A DNA stretch of 64,000 nt from Ricordea florida (Eukaryota; Cnidaria; Anthozoa; Corallimorpharia; Ricordeidae): the NCBI GenBank assembly GCA_949710005.1, contig OX453287.1, forward strand, positions 15,648,314-15,712,313, read 5' to 3'. Positions 1-11,500 of this stretch are shown here, piece after piece. Both the position numbers and the translations under genes were made by a program. The notes under the pieces were generated by a model. That model made no database searches and had not been told where the DNA came from. It worked only from the letters and a program-made list of their open reading frames with translations. Position 1 is the first letter of the stretch; each line of letters opens with the position of its first letter.

Positions 1-653
1 TGGTCTTTTGAGCCTTGATGTTATTGGCTAGATTTGTCTGTGAGGCCGTGGTGACGAATAACATTGAGTCTTGGAGAATCAATTTCGTCATGGTCGCGAC
101 AAAAGGACAAGTGACATTATAACGACTTCTAATTGGCTCGTTTGTCCCCTCGCATCTGGTTGCTAACACAGAGAAATTTGTTCCTTGTATCTTTTCCACA
201 TTTCCGGCTTTTTAAATTTAAAAATGATCCTTTCAGGAAACCATTTTACCAAGATTCGAGTTCTTCTCTAGCTTTGTTCGAGGCAGTTCGACATTAACTG
301 AATTAGAGCCATGTAATCAAAATGAAACGTTCTTGGTTGGCATTGAGCCTTGCAACCAATAAGCTTTTGAATAGAACTTGTAATATTAATCAATCAAGGC
401 TGTTCGTTAATTTGCTTTGTCGGATAGCCGATTGGAACCAACGGATCATACAGCTTAATAACATGGCGTCTCAGTTTTCGGGCGACGAGAACTTCGGAAA
501 AACTTCGGTTGTGTCCACGAAGATATCCGAGTGATACCTGAATGTAAGCCGTTGGTAAATTTGCGAAAGCTCGTTCTAGCACCGATAATCTGTCTTATTC
601 TAAAGGATTTTATTTGACATTTAAATTGTATTCCCTGTACTTGTCTGTTATAG
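1..653. other. Upstream flank or intron, no gene seen
   Basis: No exon, RNA gene or clear repeat is recognised here. The stretch ends in a splice acceptor (TTATAG at 648-653), so it is most likely intron of the gene whose last exons follow. Short ORFs on both strands lack coding character. Confidence 0.5.
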
Positions 654-777
654 GAACCGTGTGAAATGGCTGAACTCTCCAGTCAAGGCCACTGAATACA
701 AACGCGAGCGAGAACTGGACAATTCTGAGCCCGTTCTCATCAAGGACAGCAGACCTGAAAAGGAGGATAAGGACCAG
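654..777 (+). CDS. Unidentified gene, penultimate coding exon
   Basis: 124 bp, leading partial codon of one base, ends in phase 0 at a CAG/GTACTT donor. It encodes a charged segment including VKWLNSPVKATEYKRERE. Confidence 0.55.
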
Positions 778-2208
778 GTACTTCATGTCTATTTATTTGA
801 ATGATATGCACACTTTATCTACATCCTCAACGCAGTTGCGACAAGACGCATGTGTTCCGATCTTGCGCTTGCATCCAAGTTTCATTGTGTTGTGCAGTTG
901 AAAAAATGCAAGAAACAGCGAGCTTTGGACAGTCTTAATTTATGTGACCTCTTCAAAACACAAATTTTAGCTTTGTGATCTATGTGAAATGACCTGCGCA
1001 ACAAATTGAGTCGGCGTGATGCTTCGTAAATTTAAACATAGGAAAGTCTCCTCAGTTCCTGTCTACCGGTTAAAGAACTGTCAATTCATTTAAATTGCAC
1101 GTCACCCGCTGAAAGCATAGTTAAATAGGTGGACAGGATGGCGATAAGGGAACGTTGAAGGCCATTATCAGCACTGAAATTTTTTATTTACTTGGTCAGA
1201 AGAATTTTACGGGAAAAGTCAGGGAATTTCGTTAACCTTCGGTATGGAGTTTTAAATTGTGCCGGTTGCGTGCTCGTGGGATTTAAAGCAATGAGGAGAC
1301 CAGAGCATGCTTAAAAAAATAATAATATAAAACACAACCGCCAATTTCCGGTATTCAATGAAAATCGGTGTAAGACTTTCTGGATCAATATCAGTTTCTG
1401 GGCAACCGTGCACCTACCCCTCCCCAAAACCAACATTAACGCTAACTTTTTAACTCATTATAACTTGTTGGATTAGGGGAGGGGTAGGTGCACAGTTGCC
1501 CAGAAACTGATATTGATCCGACTTTCTTAAATGTCCAACTACAAAAGCCATGCTATAAATCAGACATTCCGGTTTTAAATGAGGTGAGATTTTGCCTTTT
1601 TGCTAATCAACAGCGGATTGCCATACTAACGTATCGCTGAAATGGGAACATTTTGAGTCAAAATTACCACATTTTGTAGAAGGACTTAACAGTTTCTGAT
1701 TACTGCATTTGTTGGAGTGCCTTCTCGTTTTCAAAAGCCATGCTATAAATCTAATAGATGTCTCGCAGTTTAGTTGGAATCAAGGCAGACACAAAACCTA
1801 CTTGGCGATAACCGTCGTTCCATTCTACGTGATGCATATCTAATATTTTTTTCTTTCCTTTCTCACCCAAAAAAGGACTTGTTTATCACAACCAAAGTGG
1901 TCCAAGTCAGCTCGGAGCCTTCACTGCAGAGCACGCCTTATCAGGAATTTGACGGCGACCAACCCAACAAAACCGAGGTCGAGGAAGTAGTGACGTACGT
2001 TGAAGCAAAGGACCGGAAGTCGGAGCCGCGTACGATCGAATTGCTGTTGGATGATTCCCAAGATGACCTGGACGCTAGAAACCAGCACTCCCCAGTGATT
2101 GTGGTCCGGGAACCGGTGGGCGTGGTCCGCAGGAAATCAGGAAGCAAAGTCAAGAAAAGGAGGAGCTTCCGTGAGAAAATGAGCAAGAGATTAAGCAGCG
2201 GCCAATGA
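654..2208 (+). CDS. 3' end of an unidentified protein-coding gene (two exons)
   Basis: Two exons join in frame. The first (654-777) lies between acceptor TTATAG and donor CAG/GTACTT. The second (1876-2208) follows acceptor AAAAAG and ends at TGA. The first contributes one base plus 41 codons and the second begins in phase 0, so no frame shift is needed. The encoded tail is about 151 residues, hydrophilic, first acidic/basic mixed (many K, E, D) and ending in a strongly basic stretch (RRKSGSKVKKRRS, then KMSKRLSSGQ). No membrane segment, zinc finger or enzyme motif is seen. The basic end could be a nuclear or membrane-binding tail, but that is a guess. I do not recognise the family; the N-terminal part lies outside the window. 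Reality of the exons rests on splice sites, phase agreement and codon character. Confidence 0.6.
1382..1519. mobile_element. 138-bp foldback MITE, copy 1
   Basis: The first and last ~44 bp are near-perfect inverted repeats beginning GGATCAATATCAGTTTCTGG. The element is flanked by a perfect 8-bp duplication GACTTTCT (1374-1381 and 1520-1527). A second copy lies at about 24215-24350 in the opposite orientation. Eight-base duplications occur in hAT, Merlin and some other superfamilies; the TIR does not decide which. Confidence 0.85.
1876..2208 (+). CDS. Unidentified gene, terminal coding exon
   Basis: 333 bp from a polypyrimidine-preceded AG to TGA, encoding 110 residues. The reading frame is open further upstream to 1774, but the acceptor at 1875 and phase agreement with the 654-777 exon argue that coding starts at 1876. 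The tail is rich in Arg, Lys and Ser. Confidence 0.6.
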   Translation, partial: DLFITTKVVQVSSEPSLQSTPYQEFDGDQPNKTEVEEVVTYVEAKDRKSEPRTIELLLDDSQDDLDARNQHSPVIVVREPVGVVRRKSGSKVKKRRSFREKMSKRLSSGQ

Positions 2209-5200
2209 GAAGAGAGAACAGTTGTTCCCAGTTACTTGATAACCGACCGTCCATGGCATGTTTCAAACCTACAACTTAGCTTTATACATTGAAGAAGTAT
2301 TCTCATGAATCTAGTTACTACGATGGCCGTTTATGTAGCCCTTTTTATCTTTGCCTGAAAAACCAAGTTGTATCCAGAATTATTGGCTGCAAACAAATTG
2401 CTTTCCTGTTCTGAAGTAGGCCTTCCTATGCCAACACTCTCTAGGAGAAGTGTTGCAATAGCTGGGAGTGAGGGACTCTTTTTAAAAGATGTGTTCTCCA
2501 CGTGTTTGAAGTAATGGAGCTTTTTTCCATTTACTGTCCAAATTGTTTCACAGTTTCTTTGGTTTTGCATGGCTACAACAGGTTATTGGTTAAAACATCT
2601 CGCGCGACTCTCCCAACCAATCAAAACTAAAGCTAAAACCGATCGCGACGAGGGCCTACGCGTTTTCCCACGCTTTGGTTCTGATTTTATGTATTAAGCT
2701 TTACTTCTGGATAATTGAGGTTTCAGTTCGTTGTGGCACATTTATAGCCATTTTTTCAATCATCTTTAGGCCCGTTCAACCCTATTGAAAGTCAAGGGCT
2801 TGTTCTCTTCACGCACACGCATAGATACACGCACATCACGCATGGTACCAAATATCGCAATAACACGCTGAATATAATCTCGTTTTGCAATGTAACAGTA
2901 TAAATTGCTGATCTTTTAATTAATGGATTTTTTAACGAAAAGGTTTTATAAGTCTCTTAGATAGGAAAATTTCGGATAAAAGTAGGTTAAATGGGGAGGG
3001 TGATTTGCTGAGTTTATGATAGTTTCGAGAGTAGTTCGAGTTTGCTTCTGACATAACATTTTAGTCCCTTAATGAACTGAATAGTTAAACAAAGCTATAG
3101 CTCTGCTATAAACCATTTATTTCCAGTTTGCTCCACAGCTGCCGAAGATACTCCTTGGGTGTCTTCGTCTCAACTTCGGGAATTCTCCGCTGATGGTGAA
3201 GTAGTTTAGTAAAGCGCAATACTGCCTTTTCTCAAGCGTGAATCGGTTTTGATTAATTAGCGCGCGCGTTTTTTTGACATCTTAGAATTCAGTACCATTT
3301 TAACCGCAAGTATCGAAGTATTTTCGCAAGGTCGACTGTAAATTATTTTATCCGCTTTATACGGGGATTTTTAGTTTATTCTTAAATAAATATGCTTCAA
3401 GTTTCAACGGTGTCATACAACGTGACTTCCGAAGATCTATCGGAACACGTGGTCCGACGGATGTCGTCGTGCCGGTCGTTGAATTATTCGCTTATTGAGA
3501 CAAACTATTTAAACGCGTTTAAAAGTACTTTTTCAACCGCAATTATGTACTCAAGATCTTACTGTTATCTTACTGTGGCTCTGCTAGCTAAGGTTTGCAA
3601 TCGACGCGAAGGTTGAAACAAGGCCAGTCACGAACCATTCTCGTTCCCAGGGCCTTCTCGAATCTAAGTTCCAAGATGGCAGATCTTGTGTTCTTTTTAT
3701 TTTCGGCTCCTTTAGGACCCTGGGAACTCGATTGATCAAATATGTGATTCTGTGTGGTTGCCCTTTGGCGACAGCAGGTTTAAAGATTGCCACCGACTGC
3801 GTCGGCAAATAAATCGCCCTGTATGCCTTCTTAGTTTGTATATGTATAGTTTTAAAATCTGTGAAGATTTTTTAGTCGTTTTAAAGTGAAGGTGTTCGAC
3901 ATTAAAGCGCTGTTCAAGATGGTGCACTGACTGTTTTTTTTTTCTCGATATAACCCTTCTACTCCCATTACCAGAGTAGCAATACTCCTTAATTAATGCC
4001 TTTAACTATTATTTTTATCATTGTTGATATTGTTATTAGGTTAGAGAATTTGATATCAAATTAGAGAGATGTTGAGATCAGTCTAGATCCTCACTGTTTG
4101 TTATTCTAAAATTCAGCGATAAACCCCTAGGTTTCTTTACGTTTTTCTTTAGCTTATAATCTTTGAAATTCTTGAAAGTTTCCTTCACATTCGTCATGAT
4201 ATGAAGTCATCTTGATCGCCAAGTGGTGTGTAACCACGCTAGCATTTTGTTTTATTTTTTTTTCTGGATTTTCTTTTTTTTTCTGAATTGATTTTCCTTT
4301 AGGCTAACTAGGTTTATTATTTTAATTAATTGTTATTTATCTGCCGGCTTGTGTGTTTTCGTACCGAGAGGATGCATATTTGTCATTTTTAACTCCTCGG
4401 TTCGTTTGATACATTGTATCCTTGTGGACTGGCAAAATCAAATCGTTTGTTGTTTTGCCAGAGAACACCGATGGAGAACACTATCGCACTCCCATAAGGT
4501 TTTTTATGGTGTTATTTGGAAGTGTATGACAGACAACTCGGCATTATTGTAGTCTTTTTTGCCTTGACATAACGTAGCCATGTATTACCCAATTTAGGAA
4601 TTCCCGAGATGATTAACCAATCATAGCTCCTCTTTCAGGTCACGTGAGTTGCAGACTTTCACGAATCTTGCATTCTGATTGGCCAACGCACCCTTTATCA
4701 ACTTTGTAATTGATAAAGAGATGCGAAGACGCCAGGGCTGGCCAAAAAAAAAACCATAAATCAAGATAAAGTTGGTGTAAAATTGAGGGTCGTGTGTCAG
4801 TTGGTTTCTATTACTCGTGCTCCTTTTGTATGATTTTCACTGAACAGTGAACTGGTCGCTGCACGCGTCTTCGGCTTCTAACTCAGAGGAAACTTAAATT
4901 CGTAGTCTGATTGTAAATAGTTTGAACTCAGTTCAAACTATTTACAATTTACAATTTACTATTTTCATACTACTACCCAGTTGTAGTATGTATACTTTGA
5001 GTTCGATCTTCGTCGTGTTAACATCAAAAGCTGTTCTTTTCAGTTATAGGAACACCCGGACGATAAACCTCTCGTCTAATTGTTACCCTTAATAGTTTCC
5101 ACTAAAGAGTTTGGCGTGGCTCTTTTTTGCGCATGCTTTGCGCAGGCTCCACCAATGAAAACATCTCGATCACAAAAACAGTCTGTCAAAAGATTCCGAC

Positions 5201-5382
5201 ACTGGCTGTTTCTCAAATAGCATTAGAATTCAATCGCTTCGTCAATTTTCTTTGTCCTTTGTTTGTCAAGTGAATAGTTCAAGATTTTTTCTCCCTGGTG
5301 AATTGGCGCGTGTCTTGGACCAGCGACGAAACGTTTCCTAACAGTACAACAGTGATCGACCAGAGCTACTAACGGGCCTACC
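2209..5382. other. Intergenic stretch with minor palindrome
   Basis: No gene is supported. A 74-codon ORF at 3392-3616 (+) has an ATG and plausible composition but no known motif, so I do not call it. A perfect 18-bp inverted repeat with a 3-base loop lies at 4910-4948 (arm ATTGTAAATAGTTTGAAC). The 3' UTR of the preceding gene probably occupies the first part. Confidence 0.4.
4910..4948. repeat. Perfect short palindrome
   Basis: Arms of 18 bp (ATTGTAAATAGTTTGAAC and its complement) separated by TCA. It may be a relic of a foldback element; it is not near a gene end I can define. Confidence 0.7.
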
Positions 5383-5546
5383 ATGGAACAAGAACATTTA
5401 CAAGGCATCGGTTACATAAAGATGGCTTCAAGACCGACCTTTTCCTTGGTACCGTGTAATTCACATTGGGAAAACAAAGTGACCAACGAAGGCGGCTGTG
5501 CTCAGGAACTTTTGTCCCCGGAGGAGAACCACGCGGGTACAGTACG
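5383..5546 (+). CDS. gl: Tentative first coding exon of glass homologue
   Basis: ATG sits in a good initiation context (CTACCATGG). 54 codons plus two bases lead to a CG/GTACGA donor whose phase fits the acceptor at 12024. The sequence is polar with no motif. Alternative GT sites lie at 5536 and 5541, and the exon could instead belong to another transcript. The 6.5-kb gap to the next exon is filled largely by a transposon. Confidence 0.38.
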
Positions 5547-8500
5547 GTACGAACGAGCTATAGATAAAACACGATCGCTAACTTTTTTTTCTTTGGATTT
5601 TTTTTTTTTTTGAAAAGAAGAATGTTGCTTAGCTTTTTCTTGCCATTCCCAATATTCAAAAAATATATATCTCCGATTTTGCTTTATGGTTTTATCAAAT
5701 TGCAGTACTGGCTGAAATCTTTTCGGTTCTCTCCATGTCGACTTACCGGCTAATTAACGTACATAGTTTCATTTTTCCTTCGACTGCGTTATGCACGATT
5801 ATGTACTTCTTCGTTTATTAAACTGTCTGGTGTTCCGGAGTGTCATTATACGTTCCTAACTTTTTCTCTTGTGGATGAAATCGTGTGGTCTGAGTATTTT
5901 TAATTGAAAGTTAACAACCAGAATAGTGTACTGTGGTGGTGTTTGGTTTACTATGCAGTATGGTACTAACATTATTTTATCTGTGGATAAAACGAGGCAG
6001 CGTGACCATTAGTTGGAAAACTGTAGAACAGGAACATACTGTGGAGCTGTTTGTTTTACTATGCAATGTGATTCTAATATTTTTAGCTGTGGATCAAACC
6101 ATGCAGTGTGACCATCCTTTAGAAAGCTACTGAGCAAAACTTTACTGTCGCACTGCCCTTTTTCAATTCAGTATACGATGTGATCTCTTCGGAAAAGATA
6201 CAGCCGGTGTGACTATTTTTTGGAAAGCTATTTTTCACTTCTATATCGTGGCACTGCTTTACTTTACAGTGTGGCTATTCCTATTTCCTCTGTTTTAATT
6301 CAGCCATTCAATGTGTTTAATCTTTGTAAATCCGCCCACATTTCGTCAAAAATTGAGCTTTTTATGATGTTTCGTTCGACCCCCGGAATCGGCTAAAACG
6401 CAAAGAAAACTTTCAGAACCTTCGCATTTCTGTCAACGGTTCCGGTTTTGAACGTATGCCGCACAAAGTTCTCCCTAAAAAGAGACAGATAAATGCAGTG
6501 TCGGCATTTTCCTCTGGAAATCATCTCTTAATTATACGCTTTAATTTTTCCGACGAACAAATCATAATTAATCTCTTTAATTAGAACTATTTAGGCATAC
6601 GTTTGGCAACAATGTTCCGACTGAAAAATCATTCTTTGGAAATTTACTAAATATTACTGTGCTATGAAACTACTTGTTTTACTATACAGTGTGGTTCTAA
6701 GATTTGCATCTGTCACAGATGCAAATCTTAGAACCACAACAAACCGTGCCTTTGGAAAGCTACTGAAAATTTCATTTATTTGAACTGCAGAGGTAGATTT
6801 AGCAAGTGAAAGATCATGGCAGAAATGTAAGCAACTTTTTAGCAGTTGCGATTATAAGGCCTGAAAAAGGAAAAAGGAATCTCTGTCAGCATTTTCTATA
6901 GCTAGATGAAAACCAAACGGTACCGACCGTAATTTGGAACTTCATTTTTGCAGACGTTAACATGGAAAAAATTCCTTTGAAGGCAACTCAGCTGCAATTG
7001 ATTTGGGACATAAAAAATAAAAATTCACTGTTAGGTGATGCCTTTTTCACAAAATAAAAAGAGGACAATGACTATCCCCCTAAAGTGCACGCAAAAGTAT
7101 ATTGTCAAGCATTTTTTCATGACCGATGCCGTTTTTTATTTATTTCATATTAAAATATTTAGTGTACGAAACGGGCTTTAGGTCGCTTAAAGGGGCAGTG
7201 TCACGGTTGGGCATGCGCATTTGGACGGTTACCTTCTGAGAAATCTTTCAGCTGTCCGCCATCTTGTATTTTCCAAGTGTCTTCGATCTCTAGCCAAATA
7301 CGCGCTTATAGGAATTCGAATACTTTTCTTCTTCTGACTGGCTGGTTCCCACATTATACGTCTCTGGTCTTGCCCAGTTTTCCAAGAATGTTGTTGAAAG
7401 TTCACTTCATTCGAATTCCTTCCGTAAGTGATAGATTTTACTTGACATTAAAATTTTGTCGTTGGAAAAGTATAAAGTATTGAAATATCCATTATTTCTT
7501 ACTTTACATTTGGTTTACTTCTAGGAAAATCGTGTCTCTTGCACTTTTACGAACACATGCTTGACAAAACGGACAAGCAATCCCAATCGAGGGTGTCCTT
7601 GTAGAACCGAAGGCTTCCGCATTGGAGCATTGCGCAAGTGTGGATCTGCAGCGAAGCCTTGTAAAAATAAAGTGAGATCGCAGAGTGATTTATGCATTAT
7701 CTGTTTTTTTCTCTATAAGCTTAGCCAGTGGAAGGTGTTCTTGTTGGTTAGGTCTTTGTTTCATGTTGGTGTTGTGTTACACTTTACAGCTGTAGCTTAT
7801 TTGTTGCCAAATACGATTTTTGTCTGTAAAATAACAATTTTTATTTGTAAATTTTCTTTTCCTCGTATTATAACATTTGTGAAACGCTAATGAACATTTT
7901 TTTGTTGGAAATCGTGCTATATAAATGAATAAATTACTTTCATTATTATTTCAGTGTTTGGTACCTAGAATATTTCCATAGCTTTCAAATCAGCTATTTC
8001 TTTTTCCATTTCAATTGGCAGTCACATTTTGTTCAGTATGGGTGTGATGCCTTTCACTCAATTTTTACCTTCCATTTTCATCTAGCCTAGTGAAAGTACA
8101 GTATTTCCGCCTCAGCCAGCCAGAGACCAAGCCAACCATATAGCAATGCCAATGATAGGCCCAGCGAAGGTGAAGAGCAGGTGAATGAGAACAAGGATGT
8201 GAATGTTAGCGAGCCAAAGATCTTTACACAACAAATATTTATGTGGGTGACCCAATTCCAATCCACCAGAAACATAAGCATTGTATTTATGAATAAGAAC
8301 CTGTGCACTGTATATCAATAGTTAATCTTTGACATTAGATTTCATTTCCTGTCACATTTCTAAGTTTTCCATTGTTATCTCTGGGATACTAGGGCAAAGT
8401 TTATTGTTTCTTATTTGGTAATTCTCTGGATATCTAATTATTGTATATCATCCTTTTAGGAATTCATCCAAACATTGGATGAACCAATGATTAGAAAATT

Positions 8501-11500
8501 GTTTATTAGGAGTTTATAGAGAGGGAGAGGTAGTATGGAATACATCCACACTCTGTTAATAATGGAGGATGACCTGAATGAAGGTGCAGAGGTTTCAGCT
8601 TCTCACATGGCTGCACAAGCATCCCTTGAAGGATCTGAACCTGGCACATTGTCTGTGTCAGGATTGCCTTGGTGAAAGAGTGGGGTCAGGGGGTGATGCC
8701 ACAGGAAACTGAGAATAAATGCTGTAGCCAAAGGCGCTTTGTCACAAGGCACACAAGGTTTCAAAAGCTGTGCCAAGACCCCGACGTCCTCCAGCTGGCT
8801 GTCAGGAATTGTGGCGACATTCGTAACAACAGGGAAGATATCAGCACTAGGCCCTTCTGAAAGGCTAGTTACAGGCAGTATGTTTTCAATAGGTATGAAC
8901 ATCTGGGAAAGGGGAACATTGAAAGTGTGCCCCTCGTGTGCAGTTAAAGTGGTTTGTCAGCATTACCCATCTCAGACAGGAGTTTATATGGGATTCCATC
9001 TTGAATGAAGATAGAACCTGCTCTATTAGTACTTGCATGAACAATTGTAAATAAAGTCAAATTGTCAGGAACATAAAATTGAGTTTTTAACAGTGGAGTG
9101 CATTTGGCAGTGATAGCATAGTGAATTTTGTAGTTTTGTGTAAGTTCCAATGTTGGCATTGCCTAAATGATAGTGTATAAATATTGTAATAGAAATGAAA
9201 AATAAGTTAAAACCTTTTGTCACTGAACAGTTCATTTTTTTTTTAAATAAAAGTATACTTTTCATCTTTGGCAAGACTTTATAATAATAATTTGATATTC
9301 TTGTAATTGCAAGATACATTTTTGTGAACTACAGCAAAAGGGCACATTTGTTTTTATTTCAACCCTTGCAATGTTCACATTTGTAATAAGAATCTAAAAG
9401 CCACTCACATGAACTGTTCTCTTTTTAGCCCTTTTATGGAAAATGTGTGATGACCTAACTCACAAAATGGCCAGATTGGCTCAGACAGACTCATCTGTTT
9501 TGCACATTGATGCAAGGCCTACAAACGAAAAAGCAACCAATGACCATAACCAACCACATGCAGAAATGTGTTGAAACATACCAGTATTGTGACTTCTTTG
9601 GTCAAGCCTTAGAATTCCCAGGAAAATCAACCCTGTTAAAACCACAGATGCAAAGACCCTTCTAAATATACAGCCAAACTTCTTCTTATGGACACCATGA
9701 AACCCCTAACAGACACCTATGGGAGACAGTTGACTTGATCCTTGATTATAGGCTATAAATGGGCTGTACAAAATAGCATTATTATAATTAATACATTCTC
9801 CGTTGTTGCATTATCTGAGGACTTGGTTGTTTTGGACATTTTAAACCTAGTTTTTCTTGATTGGAAAAGTTCTTTTGATGGTGGAGATGGCTCTGCAGCT
9901 ATAGTTGGAACCACCAATGCTGGATCACTCTTGAAGCAGTACAGCCTCCAACAACCTGTTAGGTGCTATCATTGACAGAAAATTCTGTAATCCCAGTCAC
10001 ATCAACATTGCTGTAGAAATGAGAGGAAGCAATATTACAACAAGAGAAAAAAATCCAGAACAACACAATCTGGACTATCTTTTCTTTGGTTTCCTTCACG
10101 CACCTAACAGTATCAGAAATATATATCTTGGTGCTTCATTCTGACATACAAGTACATGTGCCAACTTAGCTTGCTGTGTATTCCAGAGTTCACATGATTG
10201 CACAACAACAAAAGATAGGAGAAGAAAAATTATTTTTATTAAAAACTTTTATTGCAAGCCAGCCTGCAACAGTAAACATGAAAAGCGCAAATACCAAATT
10301 GCAACTTCTATCAAACATATTGTAACAGCTAGCAGAAACTGAAAGCTACATTACATACAATCCAAATACATTGCTTGATCAACAGGGTACATGACTTTGT
10401 TGCTACTACATAGTGTATACAATGTTTACTCAAAACTAGTAAAAAAACTCAATTGACCTTGTGGAACCAATACTTTCCAGTATCAAATTAGGCGATGGTA
10501 CTGAAACAAGCACTGGTTTCACAGGGGTAGAGGTCAATGGAGGACCTACATGACCAGGAATTCAAGAAATAAAGATATTGTGAAGAGGATCATGTTGTTT
10601 GTTAGAGTTGTTACGTATCTTTTCCGAGACAACAAAGAATTTGGCTTTTTTATAACCTACAGCCTGTATGTATAACGATAAAACCACATGTAAAAGATAA
10701 ACATTGTAATAAATTGCAAGTCGAATGTACATATCACCTTCAAGATGGCGTTTAGCTGGAGGAGCCTCAACCTTCTCTGATCTCGTACTTGTCGTCACAA
10801 TTGTTTTTTTTTTCTAAGAAAGGAAGTACGGTTTTCTAATACGTACACTGAAATAAAATTTTCTGCAGTAACAGGTAACCAACACATTCTCCAATCGACA
10901 CTGACCTTCGCCATACCGGAGAAAGAAGACGACCAGCAACTTGTGCGTCCGTGGTGTACCCACATTTTATCTTCGCGGACATCCAAGAAGAGTACAATAC
11001 ACTGTCTAATGAAATCCTTCAATGACCCCTTTGCCAGACTTGACAACACTGCATTTGCGAAGTGTTGATTCGTTTGCGCTCGCTTCCAATTTGACGGCCA
11101 CCATGGCCCGACATAACAGCATACGAACAAATCGCTTCTAAATGCCCCAAGCAGCAAAGGTGTTACCAAAAATTATACCGGAAGCAAAGAATGGACGTTC
11201 CTCTGACTAAATGACGATATTGTCGCACGCGATGAACAACGGTGGCTTCGATTCAACAAGATAAAAATCGCTATTCTAGCCACTCGGCGATTTTGAAAAA
11301 CTTTGCCAATTTTATCAAAATTTTAGGTGCGCTAATGCGCATGCGTCACCCGTGACACTGCCCCTTGCTCTTATTTCATTGTAGCTCAACTTTACTGACT
11401 TTAAATCACCTTAATTTTTGCACGTTCATTCCAGATCAAGAGCGCAACGGTTTATAGGGACGGATCATTAAAAAAAACTAGAGGTGGGCATGACAATTCC

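Larger units (their letters stand above)
7191..11365. mobile_element. 4.2-kb TIR DNA transposon, decayed, in glass intron 1
   Basis: The ends are a perfect 16-bp inverted repeat, AGGGGCAGTGTCACGG (7191-7206) and its complement (11350-11365), followed by further related GCATGCGCAT sequence on both sides. The left end abuts TTAA (7187-7190) but the right flank is TGCT, so the target duplication is unresolved; TTAA would suggest a Kolobok- or piggyBac-like element. Inside are a plus-strand Cys-rich exon-like piece (7526-7672) and a minus-strand multi-exon gene relic (8603-10798) with a polyadenylation signal near 8502. I recognise no transposase catalytic motif, so it may be non-autonomous or a two-gene element that has decayed. 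Confidence 0.7.

Noticed and set aside
3392..3616. 74-codon plus-strand ORF
   Set aside because: Reasonable codons at the start, but no known motif or splice support and a low-complexity end.
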